Positions 14,096-22,583 of a DNA stretch of 48,350 nucleotides are shown here, piece by piece (the first letter of the stretch is position 1; every line of letters starts with the position of its first letter). A program made the translations under genes and the position numbers. The notes below the pieces were generated by a model that searched no databases, was not told where the DNA came from, and worked only from the letters and a program-made list of their open reading frames with translations. Source of the stretch: Lachnospiraceae bacterium (lineage in GTDB: Bacteria; Bacillota; Clostridia; Lachnospirales; Lachnospiraceae); contig JAAWCJ010000045.1 in assembly GCA_022793195.1 (NCBI GenBank), forward strand, positions 1 through 48,350. The letters run 5' to 3'.

Positions 14096-16345
14096 TTAGT
14101 CAAATACAATTTCTTCTTGATTTGTATTATATATGTCAATTTGATTTTGAACATCAATTTCTGATACAATCCAGCCTCTCAGGGTACACGCTTTAACAAA
14201 ATCTTCGATTCTGTTTATTCCGTTTACTTCGTACAAAGTAATTACCGCGCCGAAATTCAACTCTTTGTCCATTTTTGAAGTCAGCCGCTCTTTAGAAACC
14301 ACGGAGATTCCCCATAATCGTTCTCCGTAAGATTTTATTGAGCGGTTGGCTTTTAATACTTTAGAAATAAATTTTGTATTTTCCCACTTTCTAAATTCTT
14401 TTCTCGATTGCCGCTCATCTGCATATAACCCATCTTCATCTTGAATATTTTCATTTATGTCATCTATTTGGCCATCCGGTTTCACACGCCCAAATTTCAA
14501 TGATAATTCCCGGTTGGTATAATCCACGCCTTGGGTTCTGCTACATTCCGGAAAATAACACATTGTCGCTCTTGCTATATATGGATATTTATTTTCGTCA
14601 TCCCGCGGAACCGGGATTGCATAATTTGCTGTTTTATATGATTGCGACGTTCCATACACAATAAACTTTATCTCCCTGCTTTCGGAAGAAAGTATCTTGG
14701 ATATATTGATCGGAATAACCCCATATCCCAAAACGTCTTTGTTTTTATAAGCCCCTAATTTATAATCCCAGCCTGCCGCGGAATCTATGATCAGCGCCTT
14801 TGCCACCTCTCTCGGCAACCCCACAACATCTATCAAATAACATAATTTCCTGCTGATCCAAGGAGCTGCGAATGATGTCCCATATTCATCCATTTCTCCA
14901 TTTGGAGTATAAACTTTAATTCTTTCGTTATAATCCCCTCCATAATACGAGACATCCGGTTTATTAAAAAACGATAAGATATTCCCTTTTCTTGCATAGC
15001 TTGCAGGTGTTCCATCCCGTCGAACTGAATTTACTACAATGGAATTCAATGAATCTGCCGGAGAGCCGACTTTTAGAATCCCTCTTTTTTCACTTCGGCT
15101 GTCATTAGTTCCGGAAATAACAAAAATTATATTTTTTTTTGCTTGTAATTCATCTAATATCGCCGCATCATACGATATAAAGTTTCTTGATACCTCATCG
15201 TCTGTTCCTAAAGAGAGATTCCACACATGGATATCTGAATTATTCGAAATAATTTCCTTGATTTTTCTTACTAGCCTCACTGTAGATATTCTCTCTTCAC
15301 ATACCCCAAAATGTCTAACTTTAAATCTTCCGCAACCATCATCCAGCCAGGGATTTAATCTTGGCCCGTCTACTATTAACGAGGAAACAGCGGTTCCGTG
15401 ACTTCTGGCTTTATCTCCAACTGATATCTTTTCAATGTCATCCAAGTAATCTATGTTTTCGACCCATTTGCTGAAATACACATTTTCATCAAGCAATGTA
15501 TCGATAACACCTATTGTAGGTTCATTGGTTGGATCGGGAATATCTATTTTTTCTTCTTTATCCTTTTCTTTTATATCCGCCAATGTAATTTGGGAGAGGT
15601 CAGAAGATACCATTGAGATAAGATACGGTACATTCATTTCCAAAAAATCATACAGCTCTTTATTTACAGAAATTGTATCGTCACCATAAAAATAGTATCG
15701 ATATTTTACATCATCAACCTTAAGCTTTTCCAAGAGCCTGGCAACTGACAATTCCGTCTTATAGAATGTCACCAAAAAAGATTCTTTTTCCGGAACGTTT
15801 GAGATATGTGGCACAGAACAAGAATCAACCGCCGAACAATCTACTATGATATTTCGGAGTTTGCTTTTTGAAAGGCCATATCCGTCATACTTCAACTTAT
15901 TTTTCGGTTCATTAAAATTGTTCGACGTAGCTTTTCCCTTTAACTTCTCATTCAAAAATGTCTTTACTTTTTTTAAATCTTCTATGGTATTTTCTATGGT
16001 TCCTTTATCCACATAATACGTTATAATATGATTTTCCTGGCCTTCCGAAGCATCGGAGAATCTTGCTCCAACCACCATATCGTTTGTTTTCTTCCCCGGA
16101 GGTTTTAATAATTCCTGAATTCTATTGGATTTTGCTATAATATCATTGTAATTGACATCCACTAAAATATTTTCCAAAAGCTTTGGGGAGTTTTTATAAA
16201 ACCGCAATATGGTTCTTAAATCATCGGTTATATTTTGAATCTTCTCCACTGTAGTCTCTGCATACGCTCTTAAATTCCTTACATTCGGGCGTTGATTGTT
16301 CTTTTCGTTCGAGAATCTCAGCTTCACTTGCAAAATCTTGTTCAT
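14096..16345 (-). CDS. Subtilisin-like serine protease of an IetAS-type defence pair
   Basis: A 749-residue protein whose middle third is an S8 (subtilisin) domain. The Asp is in TIGVIDTLLDENV (about residue 282), the His in ARSHGTAVSSLIVDG (about 313) and the nucleophile Ser in EYGTSFAAPWISRKL (about 490), with an oxyanion region near FVISGTNDSRSE. About 270 residues precede it and 200 follow. No signal peptide is present, so it acts inside the cell. It begins directly after the AAA ATPase stop. The AAA plus S8 pair matches IetAS, first described in plasmid incompatibility and later as an anti-phage system. The trigger and cleaved substrates are unknown. All triad residues are present, so it should be active. 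Confidence 0.8.
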   Translation of the reverse strand: MNKILQVKLRFSNEKNNQRPNVRNLRAYAETTVEKIQNITDDLRTILRFYKNSPKLLENILVDVNYNDIIAKSNRIQELLKPPGKKTNDMVVGARFSDASEGQENHIITYYVDKGTIENTIEDLKKVKTFLNEKLKGKATSNNFNEPKNKLKYDGYGLSKSKLRNIIVDCSAVDSCSVPHISNVPEKESFLVTFYKTELSVARLLEKLKVDDVKYRYYFYGDDTISVNKELYDFLEMNVPYLISMVSSDLSQITLADIKEKDKEEKIDIPDPTNEPTIGVIDTLLDENVYFSKWVENIDYLDDIEKISVGDKARSHGTAVSSLIVDGPRLNPWLDDGCGRFKVRHFGVCEERISTVRLVRKIKEIISNNSDIHVWNLSLGTDDEVSRNFISYDAAILDELQAKKNIIFVISGTNDSRSEKRGILKVGSPADSLNSIVVNSVRRDGTPASYARKGNILSFFNKPDVSYYGGDYNERIKVYTPNGEMDEYGTSFAAPWISRKLCYLIDVVGLPREVAKALIIDSAAGWDYKLGAYKNKDVLGYGVIPINISKILSSESREIKFIVYGTSQSYKTANYAIPVPRDDENKYPYIARATMCYFPECSRTQGVDYTNRELSLKFGRVKPDGQIDDINENIQDEDGLYADERQSRKEFRKWENTKFISKVLKANRSIKSYGERLWGISVVSKERLTSKMDKELNFGAVITLYEVNGINRIEDFVKACTLRGWIVSEIDVQNQIDIYNTNQEEIVFD

Positions 16346-17383
16346 CTAATCTTCCCTCAACTTCCTTGAAACGCTGCTTTTCGGTACTCTTGTTAAAATT
16401 TCTATCTCCCTTACTGTATACCCCTCGTCACTTAGTTCTTGAAGTTGTGATTCTTCATCCGCCGGGTTCAGTGCAAGATAAATTTTTCGCAGATAATCAT
16501 ACTCATTTGTTTCATCACTAAATGCAACAGCCGTTTTAATTATTTGTTTTAAATCCCCAGGATACGGGATTTCCCGCATGTTTTTTAATATTTTATGAAA
16601 CAGCTTTATATCCCTTCTGGAATTGCTGGCCTTTCTCAAGCTCGCAGTCAGCATGGAATCGGCAATCTCGATAAGTTTTTCTTTGTTATACCGATCAAAT
16701 GATATTGTTGCGTCAAATCTTCGTATTATAGCCTTATCGAATTTCTCAAACAGATTTGTTGTTGCAATAAGCACAATATTTTCATTGAGCACTTCCAACT
16801 CTCTTAAAAAAACCGAAGTAACCCTTCCCATTTCTCTTAAATCATTGCTATTAACCCTATCCAAAACCAAAGAATCAATTTCATCAAAAACAATAATTAC
16901 TTTCCCATACTGTAAATGGTTAATCTCATCGAATAGCCGTGCGACATTTTTTGCGGTTTCCCCGAGTCTGCTGTCAATAAGTTGTTCAAAATCAACTGAT
17001 AAAATATCTCGTTCCAGTATTCTTGCAATCTGATATGCCGATTCCGTTTTCCCCGTACCCGGCTTTCCATAAAAAAGGAATTTAGATAAACCCGCCTTAT
17101 TACTGATAGCTCTCGTAATTCCTATTATATCCTGCTCTATCGCATCTGACAAAAATAATGGGTTGCTTGAATAATTTACTTTTCTTAAATATGCTAAATT
17201 TTTATAGCTCGCCTGTGGCACATAGAAATTGGCTGTAGAAATCAACTCCATAAGATACCGGGCAACTGTTTCGTCTCCCCTGGCCTCAAAAGCACGTGCA
17301 ATCGTTGCAACTTCACTCACGAATGCATCTTCTTTTTTTTCAACATGATATTTAACCAGATTTATTAAATTTTGTTTTTTCAT
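16346..17383 (-). CDS. AAA ATPase of an IetAS-type defence pair
   Basis: A 345-residue AAA ATPase. Walker A is FYGKPGTGKTESAY (about residue 102), Walker B is KVIIVFDEIDSL, sensor 1 is VLIATTN, and the arginine finger region is KAIIRRFDATI. The last 35 residues (GYTVREIEILTRVPKSSVSR) resemble a helix-turn-helix, which may bind DNA. I chose the ATG at 17383 because GAGGTGGAAGAG precedes it; an upstream start would place the -10 inside the gene. It is directly followed by the S8 protease. In IetAS systems the ATPase is thought to sense or control the protease. The promoter carries two GGGACA half-sites. Confidence 0.8.
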   Translation of the reverse strand: MKKQNLINLVKYHVEKKEDAFVSEVATIARAFEARGDETVARYLMELISTANFYVPQASYKNLAYLRKVNYSSNPLFLSDAIEQDIIGITRAISNKAGLSKFLFYGKPGTGKTESAYQIARILERDILSVDFEQLIDSRLGETAKNVARLFDEINHLQYGKVIIVFDEIDSLVLDRVNSNDLREMGRVTSVFLRELEVLNENIVLIATTNLFEKFDKAIIRRFDATISFDRYNKEKLIEIADSMLTASLRKASNSRRDIKLFHKILKNMREIPYPGDLKQIIKTAVAFSDETNEYDYLRKIYLALNPADEESQLQELSDEGYTVREIEILTRVPKSSVSRKLRED

Positions 17384-17402
17384 CTCTTCCACCTCTGAGG
17401 AA

Positions 17403-17443
17403 AGCATATCACATTCAGGGACAAAAATCAATATTTTGGGACA
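17403..17443 (-). promoter_or_regulatory. Promoter of the IetAS-like operon with paired GGGACA sites
   Basis: On the minus strand TTGATT (17431-17426), a 17-bp spacer and TATGCT (17408-17403). GGGACA occurs on the plus strand at 17418-17423 and 17438-17443, exactly 20 bp (two turns) apart, one in the spacer and one just upstream of -35. This is a reasonable layout for repression by a DNA-binding protein. Confidence 0.65.
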
Positions 17444-17469
17444 TTGTATTGAATTTATGTTAATTTCTA

Positions 17470-17595
17470 TTATTCCAACTCCTCTTTCTCCAGCAATTCC
17501 TCCACCAGTTTTCTGCGGATAGCTTTATGAGCATTGGAAGAGCCAAACAGCACACCATTCGGTACGATACAGGCACATCTTCCGCCTGTTATCAT
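17470..17595 (-). pseudogene. hsdM: Fragment of type I methyltransferase HsdM
   Basis: A 41-codon frame reads [20 protein letters not shown] followed by [18 protein letters not shown] and a stop. The IVP-GVLFGSS-AH-K-IR-KL pattern is the part of HsdM just after the catalytic NPPF region. The catalytic parts and the C-terminus are absent, so the gene is destroyed. It marks where the original hsdM stood relative to hsdS and hsdR; the IetAS-like module replaced or displaced the rest. Confidence 0.7.
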
Positions 17596-17652
17596 ACGGT
17601 TTCTTCTCCTTGTCCCACACATAGGCAGTGTAACGGCCGCCTCCGATTTTTC

Positions 17653-17808
17653 AATCGAATAGAGAAGAATTATCTTCTCCCTCTCGCCGCGCGCCCCGCA
17701 TGCTGCGTCAGCGGCTAATTTCCTTATACTCCCCTGTGTAATCGAATAGAGGAAAAACCTTTCCCCTACTCGCCACGCGCCCCGTGAGCCGCCTTAGCGG
17801 CATATTGC
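17653..17808. repeat. Two diverged copies of a 70-bp repeat, 87 bp apart
   Basis: AATCGAATAGAG starts copies at 17653 and 17740. Each then has an A-rich stretch, CTCGCC(G/A)CGCGCCCCG and an AGCGGC hairpin: GCTGC-GTCA-GCGGC in copy one, GCCGC-CTTA-GCGGC in copy two. The second copy is also enclosed by GCCCCGTG/CACGGGGC. The repeats lie between the hsdM fragment and tRNA-Gln and may be remnants of a mobile element. No gene is seen from 17596 to the tRNA. Confidence 0.7.
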
Positions 17809-17829
17809 CTCTGCACGGGGCTGTGCATA

Positions 17830-17863
17830 TAAAAAACACCGTACTGATTTCTCAGTACGGTGT
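17830..17863 (-). terminator. Terminator of tRNA-Gln
   Basis: ACACCGTACTGA, a GAAA-type loop, TCAGTACGGTGT and TTTTTAT on the minus strand: a 12-bp perfect stem with T-run directly behind the tRNA 3' end. Confidence 0.92.
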
Positions 17864-17866
17864 CCG

Positions 17867-17938
17867 CTGGGCTGCAAGGATTCGAACCTTGAAATGCTGG
17901 AGTCAGAGTCCAGTGCCTTACCATTTGGCGACAACCCA
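17867..17938 (-). tRNA. tRNA-Gln, anticodon CUG
   Basis: The 72-nt cloverleaf has acceptor strands TGGGTTG and CAGCCCA, a D-arm around CGCCAAATGGTAAGGC, an anticodon stem CTGGA/TCCAG with loop CTCTGAC (anticodon CTG), and a T-arm with GGTTCGAATCC. The 3' CCA is not encoded (CGG follows the discriminator G). The gene has its own promoter and terminator. The defence island begins downstream of its 3' end, a common insertion position, although no duplicated tRNA end was seen at the far side. Confidence 0.95.
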
Positions 17939-17964
17939 TCAGTTACATCCCTGCAACGAAATAT

Positions 17965-17993
17965 AGTATACACGAAAACTTTTTATTTTGCAA
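17965..17993 (-). promoter_or_regulatory. tRNA-Gln promoter
   Basis: TTGCAA (17993-17988), 17 bp, TATACT (17970-17965) on the minus strand, about 27 bp before the mature tRNA 5' end. Confidence 0.85.
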
Positions 17994-18055
17994 GCCCTTT
18001 TTTCGTTTTTTCTCCACAATTATTTAAAAAATCTCTTTCTCCAGAAATGTACGTT

Positions 18056-18649
18056 TTACTGTCTTGTATCCAGCATGTAGCTCATCTCATGCCACTGCTC
18101 CCCTCCCCAGGTGGAATTGGCGATTCCCCGGTCATCAAAGCCCATCTTCTGGTACATCTGTACTTTGTCTTCCAGGCAGGTCAACACCACCATATGCCTG
18201 CCCTTCTCCCGTTCCCTGTGAAGGTACTGGCGCATAATTTCCCTTGCCAGGCCTTGTCCCCGGTATTCAGGAAGCACGTCCAACCCCAAAAGCATCACAT
18301 TCCTGCCTTTTGGATTGTGGAGGCCGGCGTCTTTAAAAAATTCATCCCGGAAAGACCGTTCGTCAGTGGCAATCCCGTTTAAAAAACCGGCTATTTTTCC
18401 CGTGCGCTTATCAACTGCTGTCAAAAACAGTTCCGATACCTTTGCGGTACGCTCACATATCATCTTCTCCGAACAGGCTTCATTGGGCGGAAAACAGATA
18501 TTTTCTATCCTGGCCGCCTGTTCTCCTTCTTCAGGACCAATATTCCGAAACTCAAACCTTTCATGGAGATTGCCAGCAGAAAACCCGCATTGATTCAAAG
18601 TTCCTTCTTTCTGTGTCGCTTCTTTCCCACTCTTCTTTTCTGTCATCAT
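18056..18649 (-). CDS. GNAT family N-acetyltransferase
   Basis: A 197-residue acetyl-CoA-dependent N-acetyltransferase. The acetyl-CoA-binding motif A is LLGLDVLPEYRGQGLAREIM (the R/Q-x-x-G-x-G/A loop), with the beta-bulge strand MVVLTCLEDKVQMYQKMGF after it. The first 30 residues are a polar extension before the fold begins at FEFRNIGPEEGEQAARIENI. The substrate is unknown. It follows the CDF transporter by 11 nt and is the last gene of the long co-directional block before tRNA-Gln. Confidence 0.85.
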   Translation of the reverse strand: MMTEKKSGKEATQKEGTLNQCGFSAGNLHERFEFRNIGPEEGEQAARIENICFPPNEACSEKMICERTAKVSELFLTAVDKRTGKIAGFLNGIATDERSFRDEFFKDAGLHNPKGRNVMLLGLDVLPEYRGQGLAREIMRQYLHREREKGRHMVVLTCLEDKVQMYQKMGFDDRGIANSTWGGEQWHEMSYMLDTRQ

Positions 18650-18660
18650 TTTCTCCTGCC

Positions 18661-19836
18661 CTATTCTCCCACATAGCTTTTATCAATGGTAATCACACAC
18701 CGGATTCGCCTGTCATAATCTTTAAGACGTTCTTCCAAAACAGCAGTGACATGTTCTACTTCCCTGTCGGCCATCTCATAAGGGACCACGATATCAAAAA
18801 ACAGCTGCACCTGCCGGCGCCCGTCCGCCAGGCGGAAATCATGGAGCGTAATCCGCCCGTCCAGCTCATCAAGAATATTTAAAACAACTTCCCTGTACTC
18901 TTCACTGACCACATCCCCGCACTCCACCGGATCCATATGGATAACCAGAAGCACTCCAAGCTGTTCCTTGGCCTCCCTCTCAATCTGGTCGATGATTTCA
19001 TGGATTTCCTCCATACTTTCATGGGCATCTACTTCCGCGTGAATGGAAGCCATATTGGTGGAAGGGCCGTAGCTGTGGACCAGAAGGTCATGGGTTCCCA
19101 AAATCCCCGGATAGCTTTCTGTAAACTCCTTGATCTTCCGGTAAAGAGAAGGGTCGATGGCCTCCCCGATCAAAGGTTTCAGCGTGTCTTTTGCAATTCC
19201 GATACCGGCCAGGATGACTGCCACCGACACGGCCATACCGATAAAACCGTCGATGTTGATCTTAAATATTCCATAGAGGGCGACGGAAACGATAGTTGCT
19301 GAAGTCACCAGCACGTCCCCCAGAGAGTCCGCCGCAGTGGCTTCCATCACCCTGGAATCAATCCTTTTCCCCAGCTTTTTATTGAAAAAAGCCAGCCACA
19401 GCTTTACCGTAACAGACAGTGACAAGATAATTACGGATACTACATGGAAACTCAATTCTTCCGGATTCCTGATTTTACCAAAAGAAGTTTTCATAAAAGT
19501 CCAGCCCACCTCGATGACCAGAAAAGAAACGATCAGGGCTGCCACATATTCAATCCGCCCATGTCCGAAAGGATGGTCTTTGTCTGCAGGGCGCTCTGCC
19601 ATCTTTACCCCCACGTAGCTGATGATGGAGGAAGCTGCATCCGACAGGTTATTGAAGGCATCCGACAGGACAGAAATACTGTTGAGGAAAAGGCCTACGG
19701 TAAGTTTTACGGCAAATAAAAGCAAATTGCAGAAAATTCCCACTCCACTGGCCAGAATCCCGTATGCAGTCCGCACTTTGGCTCGTTTTACCTGATTATA
19801 ATCTTTCACAAATCTGCGGACCAGAAATTCCGTCAC
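18661..19836 (-). CDS. Cation diffusion facilitator metal exporter
   Basis: A 391-residue CDF-family transporter exporting divalent metal ions by proton antiport. Six membrane helices fill residues about 20-215. The metal-site signatures are LSDAFNNLSDAASS in the second helix, DKDHPFGHGRIEYV after it, and EATAADSLGDVLVTSA in the fifth helix. The C-terminal 170 residues are the cytoplasmic domain plus an extended tail (TLHDFRLADGRRQVQLFFDI). The metal cannot be named from sequence; the family covers Zn, Fe, Mn and Cd. It follows truA by 37 nt on the same strand. Confidence 0.92.
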   Translation of the reverse strand: MTEFLVRRFVKDYNQVKRAKVRTAYGILASGVGIFCNLLLFAVKLTVGLFLNSISVLSDAFNNLSDAASSIISYVGVKMAERPADKDHPFGHGRIEYVAALIVSFLVIEVGWTFMKTSFGKIRNPEELSFHVVSVIILSLSVTVKLWLAFFNKKLGKRIDSRVMEATAADSLGDVLVTSATIVSVALYGIFKINIDGFIGMAVSVAVILAGIGIAKDTLKPLIGEAIDPSLYRKIKEFTESYPGILGTHDLLVHSYGPSTNMASIHAEVDAHESMEEIHEIIDQIEREAKEQLGVLLVIHMDPVECGDVVSEEYREVVLNILDELDGRITLHDFRLADGRRQVQLFFDIVVPYEMADREVEHVTAVLEERLKDYDRRIRCVITIDKSYVGE

Positions 19837-19873
19837 AGCTGTCTCTCCTCTCTGCTTTGGCGCCAGAAAACGC

Positions 19874-20629
19874 CTAATATTTCACTTCCATCAAAGTAAG
19901 CCCTTTAGCCGGAGCCATTTTTCCCGCCATCTGCCGTTCTCCTGTCTCCAGGATTTCCGGCATCTCCTCAGGGCGGCGAAAGCCCTGGCCACATTCCACC
20001 AGGGTTCCCGTCATAATCCGTACCATATTCTGAAGGAATCCATTCCCCTCAAATGTCAAATCGATCTCAGTCCCGCCTGCAGTTTTCTCAATATCAATAC
20101 GGGTAATTTTCCGAACCGTGGACTTCTTCATATGGCGGTTTCCGCAAAAACCTCTAAAATCATGCTGCCCCACCAAAAATGAGGCTGCTTCCCTCATTTT
20201 ATCCATATTCAATTCCCCATCCGGCTGCCACACGTATTTCCTGTCAAACACCGGTTTCCCATTTCCCACATACAACCGGTAACGGTAGATTTTACCCACG
20301 GCGCTCAAACGGCTGTGAAACCGCTCCGAAGCAGTCTTTAAATGAACCACTGCAATATCCTCGGGAAGGTATCCATTGATGGCCGCCTGAAGTTCTGCCT
20401 CCGAACAAGTCGTGTCCATCCGGAAATTGGCCGTCTGTCCCAGGGCATGGACGCCCGCATCCGTCCGGCCGGAGCCATGGACTAAAATCGCAGAACCTGC
20501 CATACGGGAAAGCAGTGCTTCCAGCTTTCCCTGTATGGTATTTTCCGTATTTGCCTGCTTCTGCCAGCCGTCATAGCGGCTCCCGTCATAACTGATGATG
20601 ATTTTATAATTTTTAATCATGCCGCTCAC
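19874..20629 (-). CDS. truA: tRNA pseudouridine(38-40) synthase
   Basis: A 251-residue TruA, which converts U38-U40 in tRNA anticodon arms to pseudouridine. Seen are IISYDGSRYDGWQKQ at the N-terminus, the catalytic Asp motif VHGSGRTDAGVHALGQ, RFHSRLSAVGKIYRY, and FLQNMVRIMTGTLVE near the C-terminus. Length is normal. The GTG start overlaps the purD stop (GTGA), so it is translationally coupled to the purine operon; an ATG three codons later is an alternative. Confidence 0.95.
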   Translation of the reverse strand: MSGMIKNYKIIISYDGSRYDGWQKQANTENTIQGKLEALLSRMAGSAILVHGSGRTDAGVHALGQTANFRMDTTCSEAELQAAINGYLPEDIAVVHLKTASERFHSRLSAVGKIYRYRLYVGNGKPVFDRKYVWQPDGELNMDKMREAASFLVGQHDFRGFCGNRHMKKSTVRKITRIDIEKTAGGTEIDLTFEGNGFLQNMVRIMTGTLVECGQGFRRPEEMPEILETGERQMAGKMAPAKGLTLMEVKY

Positions 20630-21903
20630 GCTTCATCTATGGCTTTTCCAATATCATGGCGCATATATTTATTTTCAAAGTCCACCCACCGGGCCGCTTC
20701 ATAAGCATTGGCACGGGCCTCTTTTAAATCGTGGCCTTTTGCCGTCACACCCAGCACACGTCCGCCGTTTGTGACAATCCCTTTCTCCGTACGCTTTGTC
20801 CCTGCGTGGAACACGTAATAGCCATCGTCTTCCTTCGCTTTTACCGTATCCAGGCCCCTGATGACAAAACCCTTTTCATATTTTACCGGGTAACCGTCGG
20901 AGGCTAACACCACACAGACTGCCGCATTATCCTCAAACTCCAGCGTAATGTCGGAAAGGGTCCCATCTATACATGCTTCCATCACATCCACGATGTCATT
21001 CTTCATCCGGGGAATCACCACCTGGGCCTCCGGGTCGCCGAATCTGGCATTGTATTCCAGGACCCTGGGGCCGTCCTCTGTCAACATCAGGCCGAAAAAG
21101 ATAATCCCTTTAAAAGTTCTTCCTTCCGCCTTCATGGCATCCACCGTCGCCTGATAGATGTATTTCTGACAGAATTCATCCACTTCTTTTGTGTAAAAAG
21201 GGCTGGGGGAAAAGGTTCCCATGCCTCCCGTGTTTAACCCGGTATCACCGTCGCCCGCCCGCTTATGATCCTGGGCGGAAGTCATAATCCGCACTGTGTT
21301 CCCATCCACAAAAGACAGCACCGATACTTCGCGGCCCGTCAAAAACTCTTCAATCACCATCTGGTTTCCGGCCGTACCAAACTTTTTATCCATCATGATC
21401 TCCTTTACCCCGGCTTTCGCCTCCTCCAGGGTATTGCAGATCAGGACGCCTTTTCCGAGGGCCAGGCCGTCTGCCTTTAAAACAATGGGAAACTTGGCCG
21501 TCTCCAGATAGGCGAGGGCCGTATTTGCATCGTCAAAGTTTTCATAGGCCGCCGTGGGAATTCCGTATTTTTTCATTAAATCTTTGGAAAACGCCTTGGA
21601 ACCTTCCAGGATGGCCGCCCCCTTTCGGGGACCGAATACTCTAAGGCCCTCCGCCTCAAAGGCATCCACCACCCCCGCCACCAACGGGTCATCCATGCCG
21701 ATCACCGTCAGGTCAATGGACTTTTCCTTTGCAAAAGCCGTCAGGGCCGGAAAATCCAGCACACCGATGGGGACGCACTCCGCGTACTCCTCAATCCCGG
21801 CATTACCCGGCGCGCAGTAAATTTTCTCCACACGGCTGCTTTTTGAAATCTTCCATGCCAGGGTATGCTCCCTACCGCCGCTTCCCACAATCAATACTTT
21901 CAT
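20626..21903 (-). CDS. purD: Phosphoribosylamine-glycine ligase
   Basis: A 425-residue ATP-grasp enzyme that joins glycine to phosphoribosylamine to give GAR in purine synthesis. The start VLIVGSGGREHTLAWK, the ATP-grasp stretch KFPIVLKADGLALGKGVLIC, the signature GLNTGGMGTFSP and the metal site RVLEYNARFGDPEAQV are all present. I chose ATG 21903 (MKVLIVG), which follows GAGGGAG; an ATG seven codons upstream is less typical. It is the last pur gene of purE-purM-purN-purD. Confidence 0.96.
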   Translation of the reverse strand: MKVLIVGSGGREHTLAWKISKSSRVEKIYCAPGNAGIEEYAECVPIGVLDFPALTAFAKEKSIDLTVIGMDDPLVAGVVDAFEAEGLRVFGPRKGAAILEGSKAFSKDLMKKYGIPTAAYENFDDANTALAYLETAKFPIVLKADGLALGKGVLICNTLEEAKAGVKEIMMDKKFGTAGNQMVIEEFLTGREVSVLSFVDGNTVRIMTSAQDHKRAGDGDTGLNTGGMGTFSPSPFYTKEVDEFCQKYIYQATVDAMKAEGRTFKGIIFFGLMLTEDGPRVLEYNARFGDPEAQVVIPRMKNDIVDVMEACIDGTLSDITLEFEDNAAVCVVLASDGYPVKYEKGFVIRGLDTVKAKEDDGYYVFHAGTKRTEKGIVTNGGRVLGVTAKGHDLKEARANAYEAARWVDFENKYMRHDIGKAIDEA

Positions 21904-21950
21904 CGCTTTCTCCCTCATATTCATGGTTCGTCTCCCGGAGGAAACTGGTT

Positions 21951-22583
21951 TTATCCCTGCTCAGTCTGAAGGACACGTCCGCCCTCCACTTTTATGTTTC
22001 CCCCTGCAATCAAATCAATGGCCGCAGGGAGGATTTCCCATTCTGCCTCTTCCATGACGCGAAGCTGAAGGCTTTCCGGCGTATCGTCGTCCTTCACAGC
22101 CACTGCCTTCTGAAGAATGATTGGCCCCGTATCTGTCCCTTCGTCTACAAAATGGACTGTGGCCCCTGTCACCTTTACTCCCCGCTCCAGCACATGCTCA
22201 TGGACTGCCAGCCCGTAATTCCCCGTCCCGCAAAAAGAAGGAATCAGGGACGGATGGATATTAATGATCCTGTTTCTGTATTTCTTTACCAGTTCCTCCG
22301 GTAACACCACCAGAAATCCGGCCAGGACGATCAAATCCAGCCTGAAGCTGTCCAGCGTCTCAATGAGCGCCCCATGAAAAGCCTCCCGCGTTTCATAATC
22401 CCGCGGAGAAACACTTATGGCAGGAATCCCATGGTTCTTTGCCCGCGTAAGTGCATATGCTCCTGCATTGTTGCTCACAACCACGGCAATCTCCGTATTC
22501 CTCACGGCGCCGCTTTCCACTTTATCAATAATGGCCTGAAGGTTGGTTCCGCCTCCCGATACGCAGACCCCAATTCTCAGCAT
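21951..22583 (-). CDS. purN: Phosphoribosylglycinamide formyltransferase
   Basis: A 210-residue PurN that transfers a formyl group from 10-formyl-THF to GAR. Visible are [15 protein letters not shown] at the start, the folate/catalytic region [15 protein letters not shown] with the catalytic Asn and His, and [19 protein letters not shown] with the catalytic Asp. The start overlaps the purM stop by 7 nt, which indicates coupling. The order purE-purM-purN-purD supplies early steps of IMP synthesis; purF, purL, purC and purH are not in the window. Confidence 0.95.
   Translation of the reverse strand: MLRIGVCVSGGGTNLQAIIDKVESGAVRNTEIAVVVSNNAGAYALTRAKNHGIPAISVSPRDYETREAFHGALIETLDSFRLDLIVLAGFLVVLPEELVKKYRNRIINIHPSLIPSFCGTGNYGLAVHEHVLERGVKVTGATVHFVDEGTDTGPIILQKAVAVKDDDTPESLQLRVMEEAEWEILPAAIDLIAGGNIKVEGGRVLQTEQG

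Noticed and set aside
17653-17808. Possible CRISPR repeats
   Set aside because: There are only two diverged copies of about 70 bp, and no cas genes are in the window.
9600-17938. tRNA-flanked integrative element with attachment repeats
   Set aside because: No integrase gene and no repeat of the tRNA 3' end near 9600 was found, so only the position beside tRNA-Gln supports integration.
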